Shown piece after piece: positions 1 to 8,761 of a stretch of DNA of 64,000 nt; position 1 is the stretch's first letter, and each line of letters begins with the position of its first letter. Position numbers and translations under genes: made by a program. The notes below the pieces were generated by a model. That model was not told where the DNA came from, did not search any database, and was given only the letters and a program-made list of their open reading frames with translations. The stretch is from contig NZ_LIUT01000008.1 of NCBI RefSeq assembly GCF_001277345.1, positions 687,659-751,658 of the forward strand, given 5' to 3'. Source of the stretch: Paenibacillus solani (lineage in GTDB: Bacteria > Bacillota > Bacilli > Paenibacillales > Paenibacillaceae).

Positions 1-1287
1 CGGGAAGCAGGAATTTACGAGTGGAATGTGTTCGCAGCCCCACTAACTGCACCGTTGCCCACAACGATCACCTGGATTCAAGGTGGTGACCAAGTAGCCA
101 AACTGGAATGGACGGCGAACGGAGCAGCATCGTACAATGTAAAGCGAGCTACTTCTCCAGGTGGACCTTATGCCACGATTGCGAATGTTAAAGGAACCTC
201 ACATTCAGATAACACCGCAACGAACGGAACAACTTATTATTATGTAGTTTCAGCGGTAAATCAGGCAGGTGAAAGCAGCAACTCGCCTGAGAAGAATATT
301 AAAGTTGAGGCAACGAAGTATACAGGGGGATTGCTTGATTGGGTTACTCTGCAATTAGGCAAATCGATATCCAGCCCGACAGGTACGGTACGAGAATTGA
401 CCGATAACAATATGACTACTTATAAGATCATAACTAACGGTGACTTTGTCTGGTATAGTTTTACTTCCCCGGTTGAGATTTCAGCAGTCATCGCAAAATA
501 TACGAGTCCCGTAACGGTTGAGTTTTACGATATAAATAATAACTTGCTGCAAAGATATGATCTATTAAGTAATGATGAGGTCCAGGTACTTCCTGCTCCG
601 GTACAAGATGTTTCGACAGTTGTTTTAAAAAGTACGGGAGGCAGTTCGAGAATTTACGAGTGGAATGTGTTTGGAAAAGGCGGGGAACTGCCTCCAGAGG
701 AAACAATTAATTTAACAGCCACGGCTGGAAACAAAAACGTTGTTTTACAATGGGGCAATTCTAACAATGCCGTTACGAACTTTAATATTAAACGGGCTAC
801 AGTATCAGGCGGCCCTTACACGGTGATTGGTAGTGTTACCGGTAACACTTACAGCTACACGGATAGTAACGTTATTAATGGTACTACATATTACTATATT
901 GTTACGGCAGTTACTGGGGTCGGTTCAAGCAGTGATTCAAATGAAGCTATTGCTACTCCTAAAGCTGGAAATCCTCCCGTGAATCCTCCTGGTGAGGATC
1001 AAGAAGGAGAACGGGCACTACTTCGTCTTATCCTCATTAATGGCATTGATAGAGAATACGACTTATCCATGTCTGAAGTTAATGCCTTTATTAATTGGTA
1101 TGAAGATCGTGCAAATGGGGTAGGAACCATGATGTATGGTATCAATAAACATAACAATAATAAAGGTCCATTTGTGAATCGTAAGGATTACGTTTTCTAC
1201 GATAAGATTATTACGTTTGAAGTAAATGCATACGGTGCGGATACAAGCATTCCAGAAACCCCTCCGTATGATCCAGAGGCTCATTAA
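1..1287 (+). CDS. Modular secreted/surface protein with FN3 and discoidin-like repeats (5' partial)
   Basis: The frame is open from base 1, and the residues before the first GTG (position 28) match an internal repeat of the same protein, so the gene begins upstream of the window and the GTG is not its start. Visible modules in order: the tail of a discoidin-like module ending IYEWNVF; an FN3 domain (about residues 15-105, ending in the usual TTYYYVVSAV strand); a second discoidin-like module ending RIYEWNVFG; a second FN3 domain (about 235-320); a Pro-rich linker; and a C-terminal domain of about 85 residues rich in Tyr/Asn with an EYDLS...INWY pattern. I have seen such C-terminal domains on large Paenibacillus extracellular proteins (recollection, not checked). 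No signal peptide is visible because the N-terminus is missing. A surface or carbohydrate-binding role is inference; the enzyme or binding partner is unknown. Confidence 0.85.
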   Translation, partial: REAGIYEWNVFAAPLTAPLPTTITWIQGGDQVAKLEWTANGAASYNVKRATSPGGPYATIANVKGTSHSDNTATNGTTYYYVVSAVNQAGESSNSPEKNIKVEATKYTGGLLDWVTLQLGKSISSPTGTVRELTDNNMTTYKIITNGDFVWYSFTSPVEISAVIAKYTSPVTVEFYDINNNLLQRYDLLSNDEVQVLPAPVQDVSTVVLKSTGGSSRIYEWNVFGKGGELPPEETINLTATAGNKNVVLQWGNSNNAVTNFNIKRATVSGGPYTVIGSVTGNTYSYTDSNVINGTTYYYIVTAVTGVGSSSDSNEAIATPKAGNPPVNPPGEDQEGERALLRLILINGIDREYDLSMSEVNAFINWYEDRANGVGTMMYGINKHNNNKGPFVNRKDYVFYDKIITFEVNAYGADTSIPETPPYDPEAH

Positions 1288-1299
1288 AATCTGAAGTTT

Positions 1300-1343
1300 T
1301 AAGCTCTTGGAGATACCGTGGGGTATTTCCAAGAGCTTTTTTA
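1300..1343 (+). terminator. Intrinsic terminator of the FN3-repeat gene
   Basis: An AAGCTCTTGGA...TCCAAGAGCTT stem encloses a second short GATACC/GGTAT stem and is followed by a T run, 13 bases after the stop codon. Confidence 0.85.
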
Positions 1344-1542
1344 AGTCCCTCTTTGCTGGTTTATTTAGAAACCTGATCACTACATCTGATTATTGGTGAA
1401 TTATTAAATAAATCTGTTTCACCCCCCTCCCTGCTGGGTAATTATCGATAAAGCATATTTCGGCAGTGCTAACTAATTCAGTGTTTAAGCCAAGTCGACA
1501 TTTTTCAACGTTTTCTTTACGGAAAAAGCGTCTTAGGAGCGA
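1344..1542. other. Intergenic stretch without a recognised gene
   Basis: Between the terminator and the cold-shock promoter I find no ORF with a ribosome binding site. The only structure is a weak A/T-rich dyad near 1508-1531. Confidence 0.5.
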
Positions 1543-1571
1543 TTGACACTGGATTGGGCGGGTGCTATAGT
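1543..1571 (+). promoter_or_regulatory. Sigma-A promoter of the cold-shock gene
   Basis: TTGACA (1543-1548), a 17-bp spacer and TATAGT (1566-1571): five or six of six matches in each box. Transcription would start near 1578, leaving a leader of about 50 bases before the start codon. Confidence 0.8.
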
Positions 1572-1628
1572 CGAAAATGTGGACAAGTTGTGTCACACTT
1601 TATTTGACAATGAAGGGAATGTTAGTGC

Positions 1629-1826
1629 ATGCAAGGTAAAGTGAAATGGTTCAACGCAGAGAAGGGTTATGGCTTCATCGAGACTGAGGACGGTGGCGAT
1701 GTATTCGTACACTTCTCCGCTATCCAATCCGAGGGCTTTAAGACGTTGGAAGAAGGACAAGATGTAGAATTCGAAATCGTTGAAGGTGCTCGTGGCCCGC
1801 AAGCAGCTAACGTAATCAAATTATAA
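1629..1826 (+). CDS. Cold-shock protein (CspA/CspB family)
   Basis: 65 residues, the normal size of a single cold-shock domain. It starts MQGKVKWFNAEKGYGFIE and has both RNA-binding motifs: RNP1-like KGYGFIE (residues 12-18) and RNP2-like VFVHFSAI (about 25-32). These proteins are cytoplasmic five-stranded beta-barrels that bind single-stranded RNA or DNA and keep mRNA unfolded, often at low temperature. AAGGGA lies about 12 bases before the ATG. It is monocistronic, with its own consensus promoter upstream and a terminator downstream. Which Csp paralogue it is cannot be told from sequence alone. Confidence 0.95.
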   Translation: MQGKVKWFNAEKGYGFIETEDGGDVFVHFSAIQSEGFKTLEEGQDVEFEIVEGARGPQAANVIKL

Positions 1827-1890
1827 TCATCCCGGCATAGCCGACCTACATAAACGGTACGATGGTTAACAATTCGAGATTCGCTAGCCC

Positions 1891-1920
1891 AAGACTCCGG
1901 TACTTCCGGGGTCTTTTTTT
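1891..1920 (+). terminator. Intrinsic terminator after the cold-shock gene
   Basis: AAGACTCCGG / CCGGGGTCTT stem with a TACTT loop, followed by seven T. Confidence 0.9.
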
Positions 1921-1957
1921 GTGAATAATTTTTGTGCAAAAATTCACAATTAAATCT

Positions 1958-1986
1958 TTTACATAGGCTTAACAAAATGGTATAAT
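1958..1986 (+). promoter_or_regulatory. Sigma-A-type promoter of hpf
   Basis: TTTACA (1958-1963), 17-bp spacer, TATAAT (1981-1986), only 24 bases before the hpf ATG, so the leader is short. An imperfect A/T-rich dyad GTGAAT...ATTCAC (1921-1946) lies just upstream. Bacillus hpf genes also use stress sigma factors; I do not see a clear second promoter here. Confidence 0.75.
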
Positions 1987-2010
1987 GAGGGTGCAAAGGA
2001 GGAGTGCCCA

Positions 2011-2577
2011 ATGCAATTCACAATTAGAGGTCAACAAATTGAAGTGACCGATGCTTTGAAAGACTATGTTGACAAGAAACTCAGCAGGCTAGATAAGTAT
2101 TTTGATGCACCCCCTACCTCCGAAGGACATGTTACACTGAGTGTCGTTCGAGGATTGCACACAGTGGAAGTGACCATTCCGCTCACAGGTGTGGTACTGC
2201 GTGCGGAAGACCGAAGCGACGATATGTATGCTTCCATTGACGCTGTCGTGGACAAGTTGGAACGTCAGATTCGCAAGCACAAAACCAAGTTGAACCGCAA
2301 GATCAGACAAGAAGGCGGGCTGAAAACGCTCGTTGCTGACAACGGAGCAGCATTAACCGGTCAGACGGCTGTAGAGCAAGCGGAGTATGACGAGGATGAC
2401 TACGAAGTTGTCCGTACGAAACGTTTTACCATGAAGCCAATGGATGTGGAAGAAGCCATTCTGCAGATGAACATGGTAGGCCATAATTTCTTCGTATTTT
2501 CCAACATTGACACACAAGAAGTAAATGTCGTCTACAAGCGTGATGACGGCAAGTACGGATTGATTGAACGGGACTAA
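2011..2577 (+). CDS. hpf: Ribosome hibernation promoting factor, long form
   Basis: 188 residues, the length of long HPF (YvyD type). The N-terminal S30AE/RaiA domain (about 1-100, MQFTIRGQQIEVTDALKDYV) binds the 30S decoding region. The C-terminal dimerisation domain (about 130-188, KRFTMKPMDVEEAILQMNM...) is the part that pairs two 70S ribosomes into 100S particles. The ATG follows AAAGGAGG at ideal spacing. It sits directly upstream of secA as in B. subtilis. The linker between the domains is acidic and poorly conserved, as usual for the family. Confidence 0.96.
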   Translation: MQFTIRGQQIEVTDALKDYVDKKLSRLDKYFDAPPTSEGHVTLSVVRGLHTVEVTIPLTGVVLRAEDRSDDMYASIDAVVDKLERQIRKHKTKLNRKIRQEGGLKTLVADNGAALTGQTAVEQAEYDEDDYEVVRTKRFTMKPMDVEEAILQMNMVGHNFFVFSNIDTQEVNVVYKRDDGKYGLIERD

Positions 2578-2663
2578 GTTTCTATCCTATCTGCATTCTG
2601 AATGGAATGCGTAAGGCATCAAGCTCGTCTCAAATTAAAGTGAATGAAATTGAAATGTAAGAT

Positions 2664-2700
2664 GAGCCTTCATCCGTGTTTAGCGGGTGGGGCTCTTTAT
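2664..2700 (+). terminator. Intrinsic terminator after hpf
   Basis: GAGCC...CATCCG / CGGGTG...GGCTC two-part stem with a TGTTTAG loop, followed by TTTATTT. Confidence 0.7.
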
Positions 2701-2853
2701 TTGGATATATAGGTTGTTTCAGATGCGGTAAAAATGGAGTAATGTCCCAGAGTTTTGGGGCTGGGTAAATGCTCCACGCAACTTTTTGAAGCTTTGCAGC
2801 GTCTCATATGAATAGAACTCCAGGTTTTAGACATCTCTTGTAAGCACATATTG

Positions 2854-2882
2854 TTGCGGCATCCCTTACAAACTGTTACAAT
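2854..2882 (+). promoter_or_regulatory. Candidate secA promoter with extended -10
   Basis: TTGCGG (2854-2859), 17-bp spacer, TACAAT (2877-2882) preceded by TGT, so the -10 is of the extended TGN type. It would give a leader of about 140 bases. Confidence 0.45.
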
Positions 2883-3029
2883 TTATGCAAACCCTCATTT
2901 TATGGGACGGGCTCGCGCCTGCATGAAATGGGATCATAATAAGGAATCAATGAATCGATTTCATCATTTAACCCTTTGGCATTTAATGAAGTTGATTCTA
3001 TCACTTGTTTTGCACGAAAGGGGTTAACC

Positions 3030-5543
3030 ATGCTAGGACTTGTCAAAAAGATTTTCGGCGATACCAACGAGCGTGATGTCAAACGTCTCATGAAGACGGT
3101 GGATGTAATTAACAAACTGGAACCGGATTTTGAGAAGCTCTCGGATGAGCAGCTGCAAGCCAAAACCGTAGAGTTCCGCGCGCGGATCGAAAAAGGCGAG
3201 ACGCCGGAGGAGATTCTTCCTGAAGCGTTTGCCACAGTTCGCGAGGCTTCCAAACGGACACTTGGCAAGCGTCATTATGACGTGCAGTTGATCGGAGGAA
3301 TGGCCCTCCACGAAGGTAAAATTGCAGAGATGAAGACCGGTGAAGGTAAGACCCTTGTAGGTACACTGCCGGTTTACTTAAATGCCCTGCTTGGTAAAGG
3401 TGTTCACGTGGTTACCGTCAATGATTATTTGGCGCAGCGTGACAGCCAAGAAATGGCGCAAATATATAACTTCCTGGGCATGACCGTCGGTGTGAACCTG
3501 AGCGGTATGGAGCACCCAGAGAAACAGCATGCTTATGCATGCGATATTACGTACGGCACGAACAATGAGTTCGGCTTTGACTATCTGCGTGACAACATGG
3601 TCCTCTATAAAGAGCAGATGGTTCAGCGCCCGCTCTATTTCTGTATCATTGATGAGGTTGACTCCATTCTGGTCGATGAAGCGCGTACGCCGCTCATTAT
3701 CTCCGGACAAGCTGCAAAATCGACGGAGCTGTATTTTGCAGCGGACCGTTTCGTGAAGCGCCTGACCCCGGAAGAGGATTACACGGTAGATATTAAGGTT
3801 AAATCCGTAGCTCTGACAGAAAAGGGTGTAGCGCAAGCTGAACGAGCCTTCGGTATCGATAACCTGTATGACCAGAAACATGTGACGTTGAACCACCACA
3901 TTGTACAAGCGCTTAAAGCGAACGTGATTATGCGCCGCGACGTGGATTACGTTGTGACTGAAGACGAAGTTATCATCGTCGACGAGTTCACAGGCCGCTT
4001 GATGGCAGGACGCCGCTACAGCGACGGTCTGCACCAGGCGATTGAAGCGAAGGAAGGCATTGAAGTTCAGAACGAGAGCATGACGCTGGCTACGATTACA
4101 TTCCAGAACTACTTCCGGATGTATCGCAAGCTGGCCGGTATGACCGGTACTGCGAAGACTGAGGAAGAAGAATTCAAGAAGATTTACGGTCTTGAAGTGC
4201 TGCAAATTCCTACGAACAAACCGAATCAGCGCATCGACATGCCGGATGTTGTCTATAAGAGCGAAGAAGGCAAGTTCACGGCCGTCGTGGCGGAGATTGT
4301 GGAACGTCATAAGAAGAACCAGCCTATTCTGGTAGGTACGGTTTCGATCGAGAACTCCGAGCGGTTATCCGAAATGCTGAAGCGCAAAGGCATCAAGCAT
4401 AAAGTTCTGAATGCGAAATATCATGAGGAAGAAGCAGAGATTATCTCGCGTGCGGGTGAGCCAGGATCGGTAACGATCGCGACGAATATGGCGGGACGCG
4501 GTACGGATATTTTGCTTGGCGAAGGCGTGCAGCAGATTGGCGGACTTCATATTATCGGTACGGAACGTCACGAATCGCGCCGGATTGATAACCAGCTCCG
4601 TGGCCGTGCAGGTCGTCAGGGCGACCCGGGGTCCACACAGTTCTACCTGTCCCTTGGCGATGAGCTGATGAAGCGTTTTGGTACAGACAATGTACTGAAT
4701 ATGATGGAGCGTCTGGGTTTTGAAGAAGATCAGCCGATCGAGAGCAAAATGATCACCCGGGCAGTTGAATCCGCACAGAAGCGCGTTGAAGGCAACAACT
4801 TTGATATGCGTAAAGTCGTTCTCCAATATGATGACGTTATGAACCAGCAGCGTGAAATTATCTATAAGCAGCGCCGCGAAATCCTGGAATCCCAGGACAT
4901 TAAGCAAATCGTCGTAGAGATGATTAAGCCGGTCATTGACCGTGTCGTTCAGGCTCATTGCAGCGACGACATTCCAGAGAACTGGGAGATTCAAGAAGTG
5001 GCGGATTATGCGAATCGCAAGCTGCTTGACGAGGGCGCGATTACACGTGATGATCTATGGGGCAAGGAAGCGGAAGAGATTACGGAATATATCTTTGACC
5101 GCGTGATGAAGAAGTACGAAGAGCGTGAGCAAGCGATTGGCGAAGAAATGGTTCGTGAATTCGAAAAGGTTATCGTTCTGCGTTCCGTGGACAGCAAGTG
5201 GATGGATCATATTGATGCGATGGATCAGCTGCGTCAAGGTATCCACCTCCGTGCATATGGCGGTACCGATCCGCTCCGCGAATACCAGTTTGAAGGCTTC
5301 GAGATGTTTAATGCTATGATCGCTACGATCCAGGAAGAAGTTGCGACGTACATCATGAAGGCTCAAATCGCAACGAATCAGGAGCGTCAAGCGGTTGTGG
5401 ATGAGAATAAGGTCTCCACGAACAGCAGCAGCGAGCCTGCCGAGAAGCGTCCGGTTCAAGTTGCTGAACAGATTGGCCGGAATGATGCATGTCCTTGCGG
5501 CAGCGGCAAGAAGTACAAGCATTGCCATGGACAGAACGCTTAA
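3030..5543 (+). CDS. secA: Protein translocase subunit SecA (preprotein translocase ATPase)
   Basis: 837 residues from the ATG at 3030. This start is chosen because GAAAGGGG lies just before it and the product begins MLGLVKKIFGD as in other SecA; an in-frame ATG at 2976 would add 18 unrelated residues. Walker A MKTGEGKT is at about 101-108 and the DEVD helicase motif at about 208. The second RecA-like half has the TNMAGRGTDI and QLRGRAGRQGD motifs. The C-terminal zinc-binding tail (Cys-X-Cys-X8-Cys-His, about 821-833) that contacts SecB-type partners or phospholipid is present. SecA drives unfolded preproteins through SecYEG at the membrane using ATP. It is followed by a strong terminator. 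Confidence 0.98.
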   Translation: MLGLVKKIFGDTNERDVKRLMKTVDVINKLEPDFEKLSDEQLQAKTVEFRARIEKGETPEEILPEAFATVREASKRTLGKRHYDVQLIGGMALHEGKIAEMKTGEGKTLVGTLPVYLNALLGKGVHVVTVNDYLAQRDSQEMAQIYNFLGMTVGVNLSGMEHPEKQHAYACDITYGTNNEFGFDYLRDNMVLYKEQMVQRPLYFCIIDEVDSILVDEARTPLIISGQAAKSTELYFAADRFVKRLTPEEDYTVDIKVKSVALTEKGVAQAERAFGIDNLYDQKHVTLNHHIVQALKANVIMRRDVDYVVTEDEVIIVDEFTGRLMAGRRYSDGLHQAIEAKEGIEVQNESMTLATITFQNYFRMYRKLAGMTGTAKTEEEEFKKIYGLEVLQIPTNKPNQRIDMPDVVYKSEEGKFTAVVAEIVERHKKNQPILVGTVSIENSERLSEMLKRKGIKHKVLNAKYHEEEAEIISRAGEPGSVTIATNMAGRGTDILLGEGVQQIGGLHIIGTERHESRRIDNQLRGRAGRQGDPGSTQFYLSLGDELMKRFGTDNVLNMMERLGFEEDQPIESKMITRAVESAQKRVEGNNFDMRKVVLQYDDVMNQQREIIYKQRREILESQDIKQIVVEMIKPVIDRVVQAHCSDDIPENWEIQEVADYANRKLLDEGAITRDDLWGKEAEEITEYIFDRVMKKYEEREQAIGEEMVREFEKVIVLRSVDSKWMDHIDAMDQLRQGIHLRAYGGTDPLREYQFEGFEMFNAMIATIQEEVATYIMKAQIATNQERQAVVDENKVSTNSSSEPAEKRPVQVAEQIGRNDACPCGSGKKYKHCHGQNA

Positions 5544-5580
5544 TTGATACGATAGAGCAGTAAAGGTATTCACATGTATC

Positions 5581-5608
5581 AGTCCGCCCGCAATTTGGGC
5601 GGACTTTT
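5581..5608 (+). terminator. Intrinsic terminator after secA
   Basis: AGTCCGCCC / GGGCGGACT perfect 9-bp stem, GCAATTT loop, then TTTT. Confidence 0.9.
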
Positions 5609-5609
5609 C

Positions 5610-5696
5610 AACTCCCTTAAGAGCAGCAGATGAATTGGGTGACCGCGTGTTCCTTATCCGGGTACATCCGAAATCCCTGCTGCACTTAAGGGAGTT
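5610..5696. repeat. 20-bp inverted repeat between secA and prfB
   Basis: AACTCCCTTAAGAGCAGCAG (5610-5629) is matched in inverse orientation at 5677-5696 with one mismatch in 20, around a 47-base loop. It lies just past the secA terminator and about 120 bases before prfB. It could be a small mobile repeat (MITE- or REP-like) or the stem of a structured RNA. It has no T run and is not a terminator. Confidence 0.7.
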
Positions 5697-5818
5697 TATC
5701 TGAGTGATATATGTAACTTAGTACAGGAAACTGAATGAATCTTCACTTTATATGGAACGTTTTCCATACAAGAGAGGGTATACTGAATGATAGGTATAGA
5801 CAGAAAGGATGAGAACTT

Positions 5819-6932
5819 ATGATCGATCCAAGTGTAAAGCATGACTTGCGTGAAATCAGCAAGAAACTAACCAATCTTAGGGGGTCTCTTTGACTTAGAT
5901 CTCAAACAAGAGATGATTGAGAATTTCGAAGAGAAGATGGCGGCCCCGGATTTCTGGGACGACAATGAGAAGGCTCAGGCGCTTATTGCCGAGATGAATG
6001 CTGTAAAATCATCCGTGGATCAATATCAGAAGCTGCAGGCGGATTATGATGATGCTGTCGTAATGATCGAGCTGGCGGATGAAGAAGGCGATGACTCCCT
6101 TGCGGGAGAAATTGGTGAGACGATCAAGGAAATGGTGGCGCGTGTGGAGGAGTTTGAGCTCCAGCTGCTGCTGAACCAGCCTTACGATAAAATGAATGCA
6201 ATTCTCGAACTGCATCCGGGCGCAGGAGGTACCGAGTCTCAAGACTGGGGCCAAATGCTGCTTCGCATGTACACCCGTTGGGCCGAGAAGCGCGGCCTCA
6301 AGGTGGAAACGCTGGATTATCTACCTGGCGATGAAGCGGGAATTAAGAGCGTGACTTTGCTGATTAAAGGCTATAATGCATACGGATATTTGAAAGCGGA
6401 AAAAGGGGTTCATCGTTTGGTGCGTATATCCCCATTCGATTCATCTGGCCGCCGTCATACTTCTTTTGTCTCCTGTGATGTTGTGCCGGAGATTAACGAT
6501 GAGGTGGAATTGGATATTCGCACCGAGGATCTGAAGATTGACACATATCGTGCGAGCGGTGCGGGTGGACAGCATATCAATACGACGGACTCGGCCGTAC
6601 GGATCACGCACTTGCCGACCGGCGTGGTGGTAACCTGCCAGAATGAACGATCCCAGATCAAGAACCGCGAGCGGGCGATGACGATGCTTCGGTCCAAGCT
6701 CTACGAACGTAAAATCGAAGAGCAGCAGAGGGAATTGGCTGAAATTCGTGGCGAGCAGTCGGAGATTGCTTGGGGCAGCCAGATCCGTTCGTATGTCTTC
6801 CACCCGTACAGCATGGTTAAGGACCACCGTACTCAGGTGGAAACCGGTAATATCGGTGCTGTCATGGATGGAGACCTGGATGCGTTTATCGACGGATATC
6901 TGCGCAGTCAGATCAGACAGGAAGTCGAGTAG
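5819..6932 (+). CDS. prfB: Peptide chain release factor 2, programmed +1 frameshift
   Basis: Frame 0 runs from the ATG at 5819 for 24 codons to an in-frame TGA at 5891. The site is the classic RF2 autoregulatory one: a Shine-Dalgarno-like AGGGGG (5879-5884) just before CTT TGA C. Skipping the T at 5891 gives ...RGSL-DLDLKQEM and a 370-residue protein. The SPF tripeptide that reads the stop codon is at about 204-206 and the GGQ peptidyl-hydrolysis motif (SGAGGQHIN) at about 249-251, close to their usual places. RF2 recognises UAA and UGA, so low RF2 raises frameshifting and its own synthesis. A possible -10 box TATACT is at 5779-5784. Downstream of secA as in B. subtilis. Confidence 0.98.
5876..5894 (+). 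promoter_or_regulatory. RF2 programmed +1 frameshift signal
   Basis: CTTAGGGGGTCTCTTTGAC holds an internal Shine-Dalgarno element, the CTT slippery codon and the UGA stop followed by C, the context known to be poorly terminated. Ribosomes re-phase from CUU to UUU. Confidence 0.97.
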
Positions 6933-6958
6933 GACATTGAGGAGAGATTGATAGAACT

Positions 6959-7864
6959 ATGGCGCATACGGCTAGGACTCCATCGATAAACAAAAGAATA
7001 AGAGAACCGCTGATTCCCATCAATGGTCCTCTGCGGCAGACGGTGGATGCAATTTTTATCGTGATTGGCTCCTTTATTATGGCGCTGTCCTTTAATCTGT
7101 TTTTTCTGCCGAATCACATCGCCTCCGGCGGTGTGTCGGGATTATCCGTTCTTATCCAGGCATGGCTAGGGTTTGAACCGGCGTTTACGCAGTGGGCGAT
7201 TAATATTCCCTTGCTTGTGCTGGGCTTCTGGCTGCTTGGACGAAATTATGGCCTGCGTTCCTTGCTCGGCAGTGTGATTCTACCCCTGTTCGTCTTTTTG
7301 ACCAGCAGTTGGCCAGTCCCCACCTCCAACCCGCTGCTGGCGTCCATTTATGGCGGTATCGGTATAGGCATCGGTATGGGGCTGGTCTATCGGGGCAGAG
7401 GTTCAACCGGTGGGATGGCCCTTGTGGCACAGCTTCTGCAAAAATACAGCGGACTTAGCTTTTCAATCTGCGTCGTCATGCTGGATGCGCTCGTCATTTC
7501 GTCAGCAGCTCTAGTGCTGTCGCTGGAGCAGGCATTGTATGCCCTGATTGGACTGTATGTGACGGGAAAAGTCATTGATGCCATGGAGCTGGGCTTTAGT
7601 TTTACAAAGGTGGCTTATATTATATCGGAGCATACGGATTCCATTACGAAGGCCATTCTCGAAGACCTTGACCGTGGATTAACCAAGCTGACCGCCGAGG
7701 GAGGCTATACGGGTGAACATCGGACCGTGCTGATGGTGGTAGTCGGACAAAATGAAATTCCTCGTCTGAAGACGGTGGTGCAATCGGTAGATCCGAATGC
7801 GTTCGTAATCATTAGCAATGCCCATGAGGTACTGGGTGAAGGATTCCGCCAAATTAAAACATAA
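6959..7864 (+). CDS. YitT family membrane protein (DUF161/DUF2179)
   Basis: 301 residues. About five hydrophobic segments lie between residues 30 and 205 (the first contains VIGSFIMALSFNLFFLP and the family's NHIASGGVSGLS motif), followed by a soluble C-terminal DUF2179 domain (about 225-290, GLTKLTAEGGYTGEHRTVL...). The family is widespread in Bacillota and its transport substrate is unknown; the C-terminal domain is a proposed ligand-sensing unit. Position directly after prfB matches yvjA in B. subtilis. GAGGAGAG lies 13 bases before the ATG, slightly far. A terminator follows, so it may be co-transcribed with prfB. Confidence 0.92.
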   Translation: MAHTARTPSINKRIREPLIPINGPLRQTVDAIFIVIGSFIMALSFNLFFLPNHIASGGVSGLSVLIQAWLGFEPAFTQWAINIPLLVLGFWLLGRNYGLRSLLGSVILPLFVFLTSSWPVPTSNPLLASIYGGIGIGIGMGLVYRGRGSTGGMALVAQLLQKYSGLSFSICVVMLDALVISSAALVLSLEQALYALIGLYVTGKVIDAMELGFSFTKVAYIISEHTDSITKAILEDLDRGLTKLTAEGGYTGEHRTVLMVVVGQNEIPRLKTVVQSVDPNAFVIISNAHEVLGEGFRQIKT

Positions 7865-7901
7865 AATCATAGACAGCACTCGGACATATCCGAGCAATGA
7901 A

Positions 7902-7932
7902 AGAGACGGTGAATTAACCGTCTCTTTTTTTG
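7902..7932 (+). terminator. Intrinsic terminator after the YitT-type gene
   Basis: AGAGACGGT / ACCGTCTCT stem, GAATTA loop, then a T run. A second small hairpin CTCGGA/TCCGAG precedes it at 7879-7894. Confidence 0.92.
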
Positions 7933-8151
7933 TTTACTGCATGTATTAGGATGTATAAAATTTCAGCAAAGCTGAGCCATTCGATGATCGCAAGCAAAAT
8001 TTGGTCTGCACACCAAACGACCTCTTATGAAGTCTCCATTCACATTTTCCCCATGGGGTTTGCTGTCCAGCTGGGTGCAGGCTTTCAATACTCCTTTATT
8101 TTTTTCGTAAAGAGCATATAATGGTAACTATTAATGAGCAGGAGGGTAATT

Positions 8152-8721
8152 GTGGAAATTGCGCAGATTTATGCAAAACTACCGACGCTGGAAACCGAGC
8201 GTCTTCGTCTCCGCAGAGTTTCAATGCAGGATGCAGATCAGATGTTTGCTTATGCCTCGGATGATGAGGTTGCCAGGTACGTGACTTGGGAAACCCATTC
8301 CTCGATCGATGACAGTAAGAACTTCATTCAATTCATTCTATTCCAGTATGCCAAGCATGATATAGCTCCGTGGGCAATCGAGCTGAAAGAAAATGGGCGC
8401 ATGGTGGGTACCGTGGATTTTGTGTGGTGGAAACCGGAGCAGCAGATTGCGGAGATCGGTTATGTGCTGGCAAGAGAATGCTGGGGACAAGGGCTTATGA
8501 CGGAAGCCGCCGCCGCTTTACTGAAACTTGCTTTTGGGGAGATGGAGCTTGAGCGAATCCAAGCCCGCTGTTTTTCAGAGAATATAGGGTCTCAGCGTGT
8601 CATGGAGAAGATCGGCATGTCCTATGAGGGAACTTTGAGAAAAGGAATCAAGATCAAGGGGCGCCACTGGGACATCAAAATGTATTCCATTCTAAAAGAA
8701 GAATTCCAAGCACGACAGTAA
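8152..8721 (+). CDS. GNAT family N-acetyltransferase (RimJ/RimL-like)
   Basis: 189 residues from GTG 8152, chosen because AGGAGGG lies five bases before it; an ATG at 8134 in the same frame has no ribosome binding site. Begins ...LPTLETERLRLRRVSMQDADQ, typical of the RimJ/RimL branch. The acetyl-CoA loop is about 105-115 (EIGYVLARECWGQGLMTEA), followed by the conserved ENIGSQRVMEKIGM near 150. Members acetylate ribosomal-protein N-termini, amino acids or antibiotics; the substrate cannot be read from the sequence. TATAAT at 8117-8122 may be its -10 box. No obvious link to the arginine genes that follow. Confidence 0.9.
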   Translation: MEIAQIYAKLPTLETERLRLRRVSMQDADQMFAYASDDEVARYVTWETHSSIDDSKNFIQFILFQYAKHDIAPWAIELKENGRMVGTVDFVWWKPEQQIAEIGYVLARECWGQGLMTEAAAALLKLAFGEMELERIQARCFSENIGSQRVMEKIGMSYEGTLRKGIKIKGRHWDIKMYSILKEEFQARQ

Positions 8722-8761
8722 ATATAATCATGGACAGTTAGTACCAAATTTGAATAATCCA

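Larger units (their letters stand above)
2578..3029. other. hpf-secA intergenic region
   Basis: 452 bases. It holds a small GCATTC/GAATGC hairpin (2593-2610), the hpf terminator (2664-2700), a candidate secA promoter (2854-2882) and a leader of about 140 bases before secA. No other gene is seen. Confidence 0.6.

Noticed and set aside
28..1287. GTG at 28 as the start of the FN3-repeat gene
   Set aside because: The codons before it are in frame and encode the same GIYEWN motif as the internal repeat, with no ribosome binding site, so the gene is cut by the window edge.
7930..8121. 63-codon plus-strand frame between the YitT-type and GNAT genes
   Set aside because: Its start lies in the terminator's T run and there is no ribosome binding site. 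I recognise no family.
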